A stretch of DNA of 9,544 bases from CAYYBZ01 sp964470285 [NCBI: uncultured Oligoflexia bacterium] (GCA_964470285.1 CAYYBZ010000049.1:1-9544), one strand, 5' to 3'; positions 1 to 7,087 are shown, counted from the first letter of the stretch. Notes: generated by a model from the letters alone, not told the origin. Numbers and translations are program-made.

Positions 1-376
1 CGCTGTAAGCCCCCTCACCCATAGTGATGTAATAATCAAGATCAACGGATTTTTTACCCAGATATTCCTGGAAAAATCCGGAAATATAAAGTGCAAAATC
101 GCCCATCTTTTTCAGAATCGTAATTTTTTCTTCAATCGATTTTTCCTCTAATGCTTTATAGAGCTGAAGAGCCAGCGGTTCTTCAATTATGGATTTTTCT
201 TCTTCGGGGAAAAGATTGGCTGATAAAAGAAATTTAGATAGAAGATCTACCAGATAAAATTCAGTTAAGTCTTCCAGCTTTAGCTTCTGTTTCTTTCTTA
301 CCTTTTCAATCATTTCCTTAAAATGCAAAGAAAGACTTGCATGATCGACTATTTTTATTTTTTTCTTTTTGCTCAT
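1..376 (-). CDS. Conserved-looking hypothetical protein, 3' end outside the window
   Basis: An open frame starts with ATG at 376 and runs without a stop to position 1, giving the first 125 residues; the C-terminus is missing. It opens with a lysine-rich stretch (MSKKKKIKIVD) followed by mostly helical, soluble-looking sequence. Recognisable points are DLTEFYLVDLLSKFL near residues 36-50 and ALYISGFFQEYL followed by VDLDYYITMGEGAY near the end. This last segment resembles, from memory, an unnamed family common in deltaproteobacteria, but I cannot assign a domain or function. There is no signal peptide and no membrane segment. The gene lies 51 bp downstream of the sigma-54 activator on the same strand, with no clear terminator or promoter between them, so cotranscription is likely. 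No Shine-Dalgarno sequence is visible before the ATG. Confidence 0.75.
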   Translation of the reverse strand, partial: MSKKKKIKIVDHASLSLHFKEMIEKVRKKQKLKLEDLTEFYLVDLLSKFLLSANLFPEEEKSIIEEPLALQLYKALEEKSIEEKITILKKMGDFALYISGFFQEYLGKKSVDLDYYITMGEGAYS

Positions 377-427
377 TATTGCAAACCGAAACAGTTACAG
401 GCGCAACCATTGCATAACCAGCCGTAA

Positions 428-2269
428 TTACGACTTTTTTGTAATGTTATGCTTTCTGATTTTAGAAACTAAAGTACGCCTGGGGATTTTTAAAATCTCA
501 GCCGCCTTGGTCTGATTGAAATTGGTTTTTCTTAAGGCATTAAGAATTATGCCCTTCTCATAGTTTTCCATTAAATCTTTCATATCTCCGACTAGAGTCG
601 CATTCTGTGCGGAGGGAGAGGAATCCTCATCGAATCTCTCAAGCTCATCTGAATCCATTTTAAGTGCAAGATGTTCAATTTTTATTGAGCTCTCAGGAGC
701 AATTACGCATGCCCTTTCAATACAGTTTTTTAACTCCCTTACGTTCCCGGGCCATTCATACTTCATCAGCAAACTCATTGCCTCGGGTGTAATCTCCATT
801 TCACCTCTTGAATTCTCTTTTGAGAAAATTTTTACGAACGTTTCGGTCAAATCGGGAATTTCCTCTTTTCTTTCACGCAGCGGAGGTATGTTTATCGTTA
901 TTGCATTTAGCCTGAAATAAAGATCTTCTCTGAAAGTACCGTTTTCGATGGATTCATCTAAATTCTTGTTGGTTGCCGCAATAACCCTTACATCAATGGG
1001 TATTTCCTTGTTACCGCCGACCCTGATAATTTTTTTGTTTTGTAAAACTCTCAACAGCTTGGCCTGAGTCTTTGCGGGCATTTCCCCTATTTCATCCAGG
1101 AAAATAGTTCCGCCTTTTGCCGATTCAAAAAGCCCGATTTTCTGCTGATCCGCCCCGGTAAACGCACCTTTTTCATAACCGAAAAGTTCACTTTCCAGAA
1201 TAGTCTCGGTTAATGCGGCACAGTTAACACTAATAAGTGACTTCTGGGATCTATCGGATTTGTTATGAATAGCTTCGGCAACAACTTCCTTACCGACACC
1301 TGTTTCACCCTGAATAAGAACCGATATATTACTTTTTGCGATTCGCGAAGCCAGATCAAAGATTGCGGTCATCTTATCGCTTTTAATAATTATATCCTGA
1401 TCTGAAACAGATATTTTTTTAATGTTTTCTTTGGTTTCGACTATTTTTTCCAAATCGCTTTTTCTTGCAATCTTTAAAGCTCTTCTCGATTTATCTATAA
1501 GAAAATCCTTAGATCTTGAGTCTTCCGGATAACTTGATATCCCGATGCTTAAGATCATCCCCGGTTCTTTATCAACTACCTTTTGAATTCTATGAGCAAG
1601 ATCGAGAGCATTTTTCTTGGGTGTTTCAGGGAGCATTAATTCAAGTTCAAATCTACCGTAATTGGCTATTACATCCATGGGCCGCACAAGGCTCTTTGTA
1701 TGCTCCACAAGCTTTACAAATTTGCGCTTCTCAACCTTTTCGATTTCGTCCTTTTCCTTTTTTATCTCACTCTTATCAAATTCTAAAGAAACCATCATTA
1801 CTGAGAGAGGTCTTTTAAATCTTGACGCTCTGTCAAGTTCTTCATAAAGTCGATTGTCAAAACGGCTATGACCTATAAGGCCCCTGACATTGGCTTCTAT
1901 CGGTGTAGATGTAGAAAAAGTGAAAATCGAAGAACCTATCGCTACCTCGTCCCCGTCTTTTAAGATCGCCTTTGATTTAATCTTTTTCCCGTTAACTATG
2001 GTGCCGTTTGTTGAACCCATATCCATTAAAGTGGTTTTACTCTGATTGTGCGTAAATTCGGCATGCTTTCTCGAAACCTGGGAGTCATCAAGGTAGATGT
2101 CAACACGGTGCATTCTTCCGGCGATACTTTTTCCCTCTTTTAAAAGAAAAATCTTCCCCGTGTTGGGTCCGGCAATTGCTGTAAGGTAGGCACGCTCATG
2201 AGTGAATACTTCATCACCTTCAAAATCCGGTTCTTCAATATATGGGATTGTTTTATCTTTTTCAGGCAT
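428..2269 (-). CDS. Sigma-54-dependent activator: FHA - degenerate GGDEF - AAA+ - Fis-type HTH
   Basis: Numbering is from the ATG at 2269 (613 aa). An FHA domain (about 28-120) has GR at 51-52, SRKH at 66-69, GSTNGT at 85-90 and NG at 93-94, so phosphothreonine binding looks intact. A GGDEF-like domain (about 136-272) follows; its signature is GRFEL (205-209), so cyclase activity should be lost, but RPMD (196-199) keeps the RxxD inhibitory-site pattern. The AAA+ domain has Walker A GETGVGKE (321-328), an intact GAFTGA loop (368-373) that contacts sigma-54, Walker B IFLDEI (389-394), FREDLYFRLN (446-455) and WPGNVREL (506-513). The HTH (583-608) is Fis-like. It should open sigma-54 promoters when its FHA partner or a bound nucleotide signals. 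A TTG six bases upstream (2275) could also start the frame, but the ATG fits the nearby promoter better. It is divergent from the Hsp70 operon; its targets are unknown. Confidence 0.95.
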   Translation of the reverse strand: MPEKDKTIPYIEEPDFEGDEVFTHERAYLTAIAGPNTGKIFLLKEGKSIAGRMHRVDIYLDDSQVSRKHAEFTHNQSKTTLMDMGSTNGTIVNGKKIKSKAILKDGDEVAIGSSIFTFSTSTPIEANVRGLIGHSRFDNRLYEELDRASRFKRPLSVMMVSLEFDKSEIKKEKDEIEKVEKRKFVKLVEHTKSLVRPMDVIANYGRFELELMLPETPKKNALDLAHRIQKVVDKEPGMILSIGISSYPEDSRSKDFLIDKSRRALKIARKSDLEKIVETKENIKKISVSDQDIIIKSDKMTAIFDLASRIAKSNISVLIQGETGVGKEVVAEAIHNKSDRSQKSLISVNCAALTETILESELFGYEKGAFTGADQQKIGLFESAKGGTIFLDEIGEMPAKTQAKLLRVLQNKKIIRVGGNKEIPIDVRVIAATNKNLDESIENGTFREDLYFRLNAITINIPPLRERKEEIPDLTETFVKIFSKENSRGEMEITPEAMSLLMKYEWPGNVRELKNCIERACVIAPESSIKIEHLALKMDSDELERFDEDSSPSAQNATLVGDMKDLMENYEKGIILNALRKTNFNQTKAAEILKIPRRTLVSKIRKHNITKKS

Positions 2270-2278
2270 ATGCAACCG

Positions 2279-2307
2279 ATTTTACTACACAAGGATAGCT
2301 ATGTAAA
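2279..2307 (-). promoter_or_regulatory. Candidate housekeeping promoter for the sigma-54 activator
   Basis: On the minus strand, TTTACA (2307-2302, 5 of 6 to TTGACA) is followed by a 17-bp spacer and TAAAAT (2284-2279, 5 of 6 to TATAAT). Only 9 nt separate the -10 box from the ATG at 2269, so transcription would start within about 1-3 nt of the start codon and give a leaderless message. This explains the missing Shine-Dalgarno sequence and argues against the TTG at 2275, which would lie upstream of the transcript start. A weaker alternative is TTGCAC (2320-2315), 17 bp, TATCCT (2297-2292). Confidence 0.45.
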
Positions 2308-2348
2308 ACAAACTGTGCAATTTTAAGGCATCTAACGGTTTTTAAATT

Positions 2349-2417
2349 TTCGCAATGCTTCCAAATTAAAGAATCATCCACATAACAAGCATCACTCATT
2401 ATTCAAAACATTGCGAA
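2349..2417. repeat. 9-bp perfect inverted repeat in the divergent control region
   Basis: TTCGCAATG (2349-2357) and its exact complement CATTGCGAA (2409-2417) lie 51 bp apart in the intergenic region between the activator and the Hsp70 operon. The spacing is close to five helical turns, compatible with two half-sites bound on one DNA face, but no bound protein is known. The flanking bases do not extend the match. The right arm lies just upstream of the candidate Hsp70 -10 box. Confidence 0.45.
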
Positions 2418-2434
2418 CATTAATATAATATGAT
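2402..2434 (+). promoter_or_regulatory. Candidate promoter region for the Hsp70 operon
   Basis: A consensus TATAAT (2424-2429) and an overlapping TATGAT (2429-2434) lie about 60 bp before the Hsp70 start. The best -35 match for the first is TTCAAA (2402-2407, 4 of 6) at a 16-bp spacing, which is weak. An alternative pairing is TTGCGA (2411-2416) with TAAAAA (2434-2439). The stretch is very AT-rich, so a chance TATAAT is quite possible. I found no CIRCE element and no GG-N10-GC sigma-54 site on either strand of the intergenic region. Confidence 0.3.
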
Positions 2435-2493
2435 AAAAAATAATGTTTATTATCGGTAACCTTTCGAAATAATTTCAAAAAAGTAGAAAAATT

Positions 2494-4065
2494 ATGAGTG
2501 AAAATGAAAAAGTTTTAGGTATCGATTTAGGAACCTCTACATGCTGCGTTTCCATCGTTAAGGATGGAAAGCCCGAGGTAATAAAGGACCGTGACGGTTC
2601 AAACATTCAGTTTTCGGTAGTCTATTTTAGGGATGACGGGAAAATTATAGTAGGCAGCGAAGCCAAGCCCTATATTATTAAAGATCCTCCAAGCGCAGTT
2701 TATTCGGCGAAAAGACTTATAGGAAGAAAGTACTATTCCTCTGAAGTGAAAAGAGCACAGGCAATTTGTCCCTATCAGATTATCGAAGGGCCTAACCATT
2801 CGGTCAACCTTGTAATTCAGGATAAAACTTACACTCTGCAGGAAATTTCCGCATTCTTACTTAAAAAAATGAGAAATATTGCAGAAGAGCATTTAGGAGA
2901 AAGCGTATCTAGCTGTGTCGTAACCGTACCTGCATATTTTAATGATAATCAAAGGGCAGCAACCAAGGACGCAGGGAAAATAGCCGGATTAAATGTCTTA
3001 AGAATAATTAATGAACCTACGGCTGCGGCTCTGGCATACGGATACGGTAAAAATTTAAAGCAGAGAGTTGCGGTTTACGATCTCGGCGGAGGTACTTTTG
3101 ATATTTCTATTCTCGAAATGGGTGAAGGTGTTTACGAAGTGATTTCAACATCAGGCGATACTTATCTGGGTGGAGACGATTTTGACGACAGATTAATGGA
3201 CTTTTTTGCAGAAGATTTTTTAAAGCAGCATAACGTTGACCTAAGAAAGGATAAGTATTCACTCCAACTTTTGAAGGAAGCCGCTGAAAAAACCAAAATA
3301 TTACTTAATGACACTGAATCACATGATGTTCATATCCCCCAGATTATTGAAACAGAAAAAGGGCAGCTTGATTTTAAGGTTACAATATCAAAGGAAGTTT
3401 TCAAAAATCTCGTTACCGATCTCATTGCAAAAACATTCAAAGTCTGTGATGAGGCATTACAGATGGCCAGACTTTCACCGAGCGATATTGAAGGTGTAAT
3501 CCTTACCGGGGCACCCACCAAAATACCTTTTATAAGACAGAGCGTTACTGAATATTTTGGAAAACCACCCCTGGAAGGATTAAATCCCGAAGAAACCGTT
3601 GCTATAGGGGCCTCTCTGCAGGGAGCTTCGCTTAGCGCATCTACACCCGAAGATATGGTCTTGATTGATATTACCCCTCTTTCTCTCGGAATTGAAATTG
3701 CCGGAGGCTTAGTAGAAAAACTGATCGAAATAAATACTCCCGTTCCCGCGGAAAACAGCAAGGTTTTCACAACTACAATGGATAATCAGGAATCGGTTAA
3801 GATAAGAGTTTTTCAGGGTGAGCAGAGAAAGGCCAAATACAATGAATTGCTCGGCGAATTCACCCTCTCAGGACTACCTCAGGGATCAAGAGGTGAAGTC
3901 AAGGTTCAGGTCAGCTTTGAAATCGACACAAACGGAATCCTTAACGTAAGCGCAAAAGATGTACAAACAGGCAAAGAGCAGAAGGTTCAGTTCCAGGCTT
4001 CCGGAAGAATGGAAGAGGGTAAAATAAATGAGCTACAGGCCGCAACCGAAGGGGTGGTCTGTTAG
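2494..4065 (+). CDS. Lidless Hsp70 (DnaK-family) chaperone ATPase
   Basis: This 523-residue cytoplasmic Hsp70 has a complete ATPase domain: phosphate loop IDLGTSTCC (10-18), the catalytic-type lysine in AKRLIGR (K73), VPAYFND (145-151), [11 protein letters not shown] (173-183), YDLGGGTFD (195-203) and [11 protein letters not shown] (221-231). The adenosine motif is unusual, LTGAPTKIP (337-345) instead of the common GGxTRxP. The linker MVLIDI (388-393) and the beta-sandwich substrate domain (about 394-503, with TPLSLGIE and VSAKD) are present. The protein ends about 20 residues later, just as the alpha-helical lid would begin, so it lacks the roughly 110 C-terminal residues of E. coli DnaK (638 aa). 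The next reading frame downstream is a different protein, so this is a natural end. The gene heads an operon with a J-protein 15 bp downstream, its probable ATPase stimulator. There is no good Shine-Dalgarno sequence. It is unlikely to be the housekeeping DnaK. Confidence 0.95.
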   Translation: MSENEKVLGIDLGTSTCCVSIVKDGKPEVIKDRDGSNIQFSVVYFRDDGKIIVGSEAKPYIIKDPPSAVYSAKRLIGRKYYSSEVKRAQAICPYQIIEGPNHSVNLVIQDKTYTLQEISAFLLKKMRNIAEEHLGESVSSCVVTVPAYFNDNQRAATKDAGKIAGLNVLRIINEPTAAALAYGYGKNLKQRVAVYDLGGGTFDISILEMGEGVYEVISTSGDTYLGGDDFDDRLMDFFAEDFLKQHNVDLRKDKYSLQLLKEAAEKTKILLNDTESHDVHIPQIIETEKGQLDFKVTISKEVFKNLVTDLIAKTFKVCDEALQMARLSPSDIEGVILTGAPTKIPFIRQSVTEYFGKPPLEGLNPEETVAIGASLQGASLSASTPEDMVLIDITPLSLGIEIAGGLVEKLIEINTPVPAENSKVFTTTMDNQESVKIRVFQGEQRKAKYNELLGEFTLSGLPQGSRGEVKVQVSFEIDTNGILNVSAKDVQTGKEQKVQFQASGRMEEGKINELQAATEGVVC

Positions 4066-4080
4066 CAGGCAAATTTAACA

Positions 4081-6066
4081 ATGATTGATTTTAATCTAAA
4101 ACCGGGATCAAAAATACCGCTTGCGACAATTCCCCTTGCGGCAATAGTTGCAAAAGCAAATCTTGAAAAAACGACAGTTATAATCGGAATGAAACATTCC
4201 GGCCTTATCAAAAACATATTCATAAAAGAAGGCAATGTGGTTTTTGCAAACTCAAATTCAAAAACTGACGGCCTAAGGCATCTTCTGACCGAAGACAATC
4301 GTCTCTCACCAAGTCAGCTAGCAGTTGTAGACGAACATATAACAAAAAATAAAACACCGTTTCTCGATACAATCATATCTTTAGGATATTTTCAGAAAGA
4401 CAGCGTGGATAAATTAAAACTAAAACAAATTGAGCATATACTTGTAGAATTTGCCGCTGTAAAAGACGCAATTATTGAAATAATTAAAAGCGATTCCGTT
4501 TTTTCAAAAATTCAGCATTTTGATGTTCCGGTTTACACAAATCTTGCCAAAGGACTTATGCAGCATGTCTCTGTAGAAATCATAAAAAAAGCCGCGCCTG
4601 ACATTATAGCTGAGAACTGTCTGATAATTACGGAACGCGGGAACGACAACAGTATGCTTGCCAAAATACCGCCTGAAGCCAAGGGTGTTCTTACAATAGT
4701 GGAATCTTCCCCCAAAATAGCAGAGGTATTGTCTTCCAGTTTTTTAAACGATGAAGAAGTGATTAAATATCTATACTTCTTAAAAATATTCGGCTTTATT
4801 ACAATTGAGACGCAGGAGGAAAGAGACGGAAGAATTCTCGACGCCGGCCTGACAGATGAAGACAGGGTCCTAAAAGAGCAGCTGATTAATACATATGAAA
4901 GTTTTAAAGTAAAAACTTATTACGAAATTCTCGATGTTCTCGAGGATGCCAATCAGAAAGAATTAAACGAAGCATTAGAAAATCTTAAAGATAAGTTTGA
5001 ACCGGGGAAATTTCAAAGACTTTTCTGGGGTAAGAATAAAGAGATTCCGGTTAAAATTCTTGAACTCATAAATGAGGCATACAAAATTCTTTCGGACGAA
5101 AAGAAAAGAACCGAATATGACTCCTTTGTGGCAAGAGGGGAAGCCGGCAGTTTTAAAGAAAAGAGCGCAACACTCGGCCTTGACGAAAGCCTTAATATGG
5201 CAAGAGAGGAAGTTAAAAACAAAAACTATATGGCCGCGATTCCCCACTTTGAAAAGGCAACGGAGCTCGCTCCCAAAGATCCGTATCTGATGTGCGAGTA
5301 TGCCGGTGTCTTATATGACTATTCCGGCGGGATTAATCATGAAATTCTCAACAAGGCTTTAGATATTCTTAAAAAAGCGCACAGCATCGACCCGGGCAAT
5401 TTCAGAATATTTACCCTTTTCGGGCAGATTTTCAAACGTACGAATAAAAGCCATCAGGCCATTGAAAGTTACAAAAAGGCTCTTTTACTCAATCCAAATT
5501 GCGCTGAAGCAGAAAAAGAGCTCTCAGGCCTCGATCCAAAATTCGTGGATTGCGTAAAGATTCAGGGCCTTTACAACCTTAAGGAAAAGATGAACTATTA
5601 TCAGCTTTTGAACATTGATCAAAAAGCGGGCTCTGATCAGGTTAAAAAGGCCTACTACGCTCTTACAAAAAAGGTTCATCCCGATAAACATTATGCGGAT
5701 GAATCCCAGGAATTAAAAGATATGACAAAAGCCGTGTACAAACAGATAGTAGAGGCTTACATGGTACTTAAAAACCCGACAAAAAGGCAGGAATATGACA
5801 CACAACTTGGAGAATTCAAACCCGAAAAGGATATAAGATTAAAAGACGCGGCTGATGTAATTCAGAAAAAGGAAAAATCCGAGATTACCTTCGCATCCTC
5901 TCAGGCCAAGAAATTTTTTGAACTCGGCATGACTTCTCTACAGCTCAAAAAGCTTAACGCCGCAAAAATAAATTTTCAGCTGGCCCTGCAGGCCGATCCT
6001 AACAACATCGTTATCAAGAGAAAACTTAAGGATGTTATCGACATGGAAAAAGAGGTGGAGGACTGA
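4081..6066 (+). CDS. DUF4388/PATAN-like protein with two J domains and TPRs (Hsp70 co-chaperone)
   Basis: This 661-residue soluble protein is modular. Residues about 8-240 resemble DUF4388/PATAN, an adaptor domain common in deltaproteobacterial signalling proteins. The first J domain (about 279-349) ends in EAYKILSDEKKRTEYD, but the HPD triad is replaced by EPG (307-309). TPR-like helices follow at about 366-399, 400-440 (irregular) and 441-474. The second J domain (about 504-575) starts with YYQLL and has canonical HPD (533-535) in KKVHPDKH, then EAYMVLKNPTKRQEYD. A last TPR lies at about 607-640. The HPD domain should stimulate the neighbouring Hsp70; the EPG domain may be structural or bind without stimulating. 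TPRs and DUF4388 probably select partners. The start is ATG at 4081, 15 bp after the Hsp70 stop, with a weak AGG at 4067-4069. Its stop overlaps the next start in TGATG. The domain order is clear; the client is unknown. Confidence 0.93.
   Translation: MIDFNLKPGSKIPLATIPLAAIVAKANLEKTTVIIGMKHSGLIKNIFIKEGNVVFANSNSKTDGLRHLLTEDNRLSPSQLAVVDEHITKNKTPFLDTIISLGYFQKDSVDKLKLKQIEHILVEFAAVKDAIIEIIKSDSVFSKIQHFDVPVYTNLAKGLMQHVSVEIIKKAAPDIIAENCLIITERGNDNSMLAKIPPEAKGVLTIVESSPKIAEVLSSSFLNDEEVIKYLYFLKIFGFITIETQEERDGRILDAGLTDEDRVLKEQLINTYESFKVKTYYEILDVLEDANQKELNEALENLKDKFEPGKFQRLFWGKNKEIPVKILELINEAYKILSDEKKRTEYDSFVARGEAGSFKEKSATLGLDESLNMAREEVKNKNYMAAIPHFEKATELAPKDPYLMCEYAGVLYDYSGGINHEILNKALDILKKAHSIDPGNFRIFTLFGQIFKRTNKSHQAIESYKKALLLNPNCAEAEKELSGLDPKFVDCVKIQGLYNLKEKMNYYQLLNIDQKAGSDQVKKAYYALTKKVHPDKHYADESQELKDMTKAVYKQIVEAYMVLKNPTKRQEYDTQLGEFKPEKDIRLKDAADVIQKKEKSEITFASSQAKKFFELGMTSLQLKKLNAAKINFQLALQADPNNIVIKRKLKDVIDMEKEVED
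6051..6061 (+). promoter_or_regulatory. Strong ribosome binding site for the TPR gene
   Basis: AGAGGTGGAGG ends 4 nt before the ATG at 6066 and contains GGAGG (6057-6061). It lies inside the end of the upstream frame and, with the TGATG stop/start overlap, points to translational coupling. It shows that this genome uses Shine-Dalgarno sequences inside operons, in contrast to the promoter-proximal genes here. Confidence 0.75.
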
Positions 6067-6548
6067 TGGGACTCTTTGCCGGAAAACTTAAAAAGATACA
6101 GAAACTCATACTTTCCGGAAGGGACAGGGAAGCCGTTGTTTCCCTGGAAAAACTTCTTTTGAATGACGAATCGAATCCTTTTGTTTTTCTGTGGCTGGCG
6201 GTTGCAAAATCAAATTTAAAAGAATATGAAAGCGCCCTGGTAAAAATTAACGGGGCCCTGGAACTTGATTCGGAAAAACCGGTTTTTAAAATGATTAAGG
6301 GTGAGATACTCATGCATCTTGGAAAATACGCCGAGTCGCTGCCTCTTCTTACACAGGCTTTTGAAGCTGATCCGGACAATACAAGATCATCTTATCTTTT
6401 AGGTCTAAATTATCTTAAAACCGGAAACATCGAAAAGGCCGCAACATTTTTTGAAACCGCCCTTAAATATGACAGAGAGCTTGTTGAATCAAGACTTTTA
6501 TGCATGGCGGAGCTTTATCTGCACAAAAATCGTCCCGATAAAAACTAA
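6066..6548 (+). CDS. Small TPR-repeat protein, last gene of the chaperone operon
   Basis: This 160-residue protein is made almost wholly of tetratricopeptide repeats, about four: residues 5-36, 37-70, 72-105 and 106-139. Typical TPR positions are visible, such as WLAVAKSNLKEYESALVKI, LGKYAESLPLL and LLGLNYLKTGNIEKAATFFE. There is no signal peptide, membrane segment or catalytic motif, so it is probably a cytoplasmic scaffold or adaptor. The start ATG overlaps the stop of the J-protein gene (TGATG) and has a strong Shine-Dalgarno sequence, so the two should be made together. By context it may bridge the Hsp70/J-protein pair to a client complex. The frame stops at 6546-6548, overlapping the stop of the convergent RNase gene. 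Confidence 0.9.
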   Translation: MGLFAGKLKKIQKLILSGRDREAVVSLEKLLLNDESNPFVFLWLAVAKSNLKEYESALVKINGALELDSEKPVFKMIKGEILMHLGKYAESLPLLTQAFEADPDNTRSSYLLGLNYLKTGNIEKAATFFETALKYDRELVESRLLCMAELYLHKNRPDKN

Positions 6549-7045
6549 AGATTAGGAATTATCTTATCCTTTTTACGCTCCTTTTTCTTTTTTCTCCTGG
6601 ATGGACCTTTCTTGGATTTTCTTAAATAAATTTTTTCATCTTCATCCGATCCCTTAATTTCTTTCATAAATGCAGCTGTAAGCCTTGTCGCAAAGAATTC
6701 AGAATCCGCACAGACCGCCCCCGCTTTTTCAGCATTTTCCTTAACTTTCCTGTCAGATGAAATCACGATGACTCCGTGCACTTTTCCCTTTAAAATATCT
6801 CTTATTTTCTCATCGGCTGTCTTACCTCTTGCGCTGTATATAATCTTAATCCCCTTCTCAGTGTAACTATGAGAGCCCTGGTAAATTCCTTCAGTTCCGT
6901 CAAGTACCAGAGTTATATCGGCTGACTTTACTTTCTTATAATTAACCAGGACATCTAAAAGAACTTCAATCGCCTGCGGGTCTTTAGCAGAAAAACCCGT
7001 ATAATAGGCGTGTAAAAGATTATATCCGTCAATAATTATCTTCAT
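6545..7045 (-). CDS. YacP/Rae1-like NYN-domain endoribonuclease
   Basis: This 166-residue protein matches the YacP-like NYN (PIN-like) family. Acidic metal-site candidates are present: IIIDGYNLLH (D6, N9), VLDG (D49), TADEKI (D78, E79) and ISSDR (D98). SEFFATRL near residue 115 matches the family's conserved C-terminal segment. In Bacillus subtilis the family member Rae1 (YacP) is a ribosome-associated mRNA endonuclease; the same role here is inferred. The tail from residue 143 (KSKKGPSRRKKKKERKKDK) is strongly basic and probably binds RNA or the ribosome. The start is ATG at 7045, with no Shine-Dalgarno sequence and a consensus -10 box 12 nt upstream. The gene is convergent with the chaperone operon and overlaps its last gene by 4 bp, and is probably a separate transcription unit. 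Confidence 0.93.
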   Translation of the reverse strand: MKIIIDGYNLLHAYYTGFSAKDPQAIEVLLDVLVNYKKVKSADITLVLDGTEGIYQGSHSYTEKGIKIIYSARGKTADEKIRDILKGKVHGVIVISSDRKVKENAEKAGAVCADSEFFATRLTAAFMKEIKGSDEDEKIYLRKSKKGPSRRKKKKERKKDKIIPNL

Positions 7046-7057
7046 AAGTACACGGTT

Positions 7058-7087
7058 ATTATAGTTATCCGACAGTGTTTCTGTAAT
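7058..7087 (-). promoter_or_regulatory. Candidate promoter for the YacP-like gene
   Basis: On the minus strand a perfect TATAAT (7063-7058) lies 12 nt before the ATG at 7045. The best -35 is ATTACA (7087-7082, 4 of 6) at 18 bp. Transcription would start about 6 nt or less before the ATG, giving a near-leaderless message, in line with the absent Shine-Dalgarno sequence. Confidence 0.5.

Noticed and set aside
2267-2275. TTG at 2275 as the start of the activator gene (two extra residues before the ATG)
   Set aside because: TTG is a rarer start, has no Shine-Dalgarno sequence, and lies only 3 nt from the best -10 box, probably upstream of the transcript start. The ATG at 2269 is preferred.
2276-2493. 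CIRCE element or sigma-54 promoter (GG-N10-GC) upstream of the Hsp70 operon
   Set aside because: Read on both strands; no TTAGCACTC/GAGTGCTAA pair and no GG-N10-GC with the surrounding consensus was found.
3330-3770. 146-codon open frame on the minus strand inside the Hsp70 gene
   Set aside because: It is fully antisense to a gene with unmistakable Hsp70 motifs and shows no recognisable domain; a shadow frame.
4063-4300. A frameshifted Hsp70 lid after the stop codon
   Set aside because: No frame after 4065 shows lid-like helical Hsp70 sequence; the next frame starts a DUF4388-type protein with good coding character.
6035-6379. 114-codon minus-strand frame across the J-protein/TPR gene junction
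   Set aside because: Antisense to two well supported coding regions, with no protein-like motif.
6549-6595. Possible terminator hairpin (AGGA/TCCT followed by a T run) after the TPR gene
   Set aside because: The stem is only about 3-4 bp and the T run encodes the lysine-rich tail of the convergent RNase gene.
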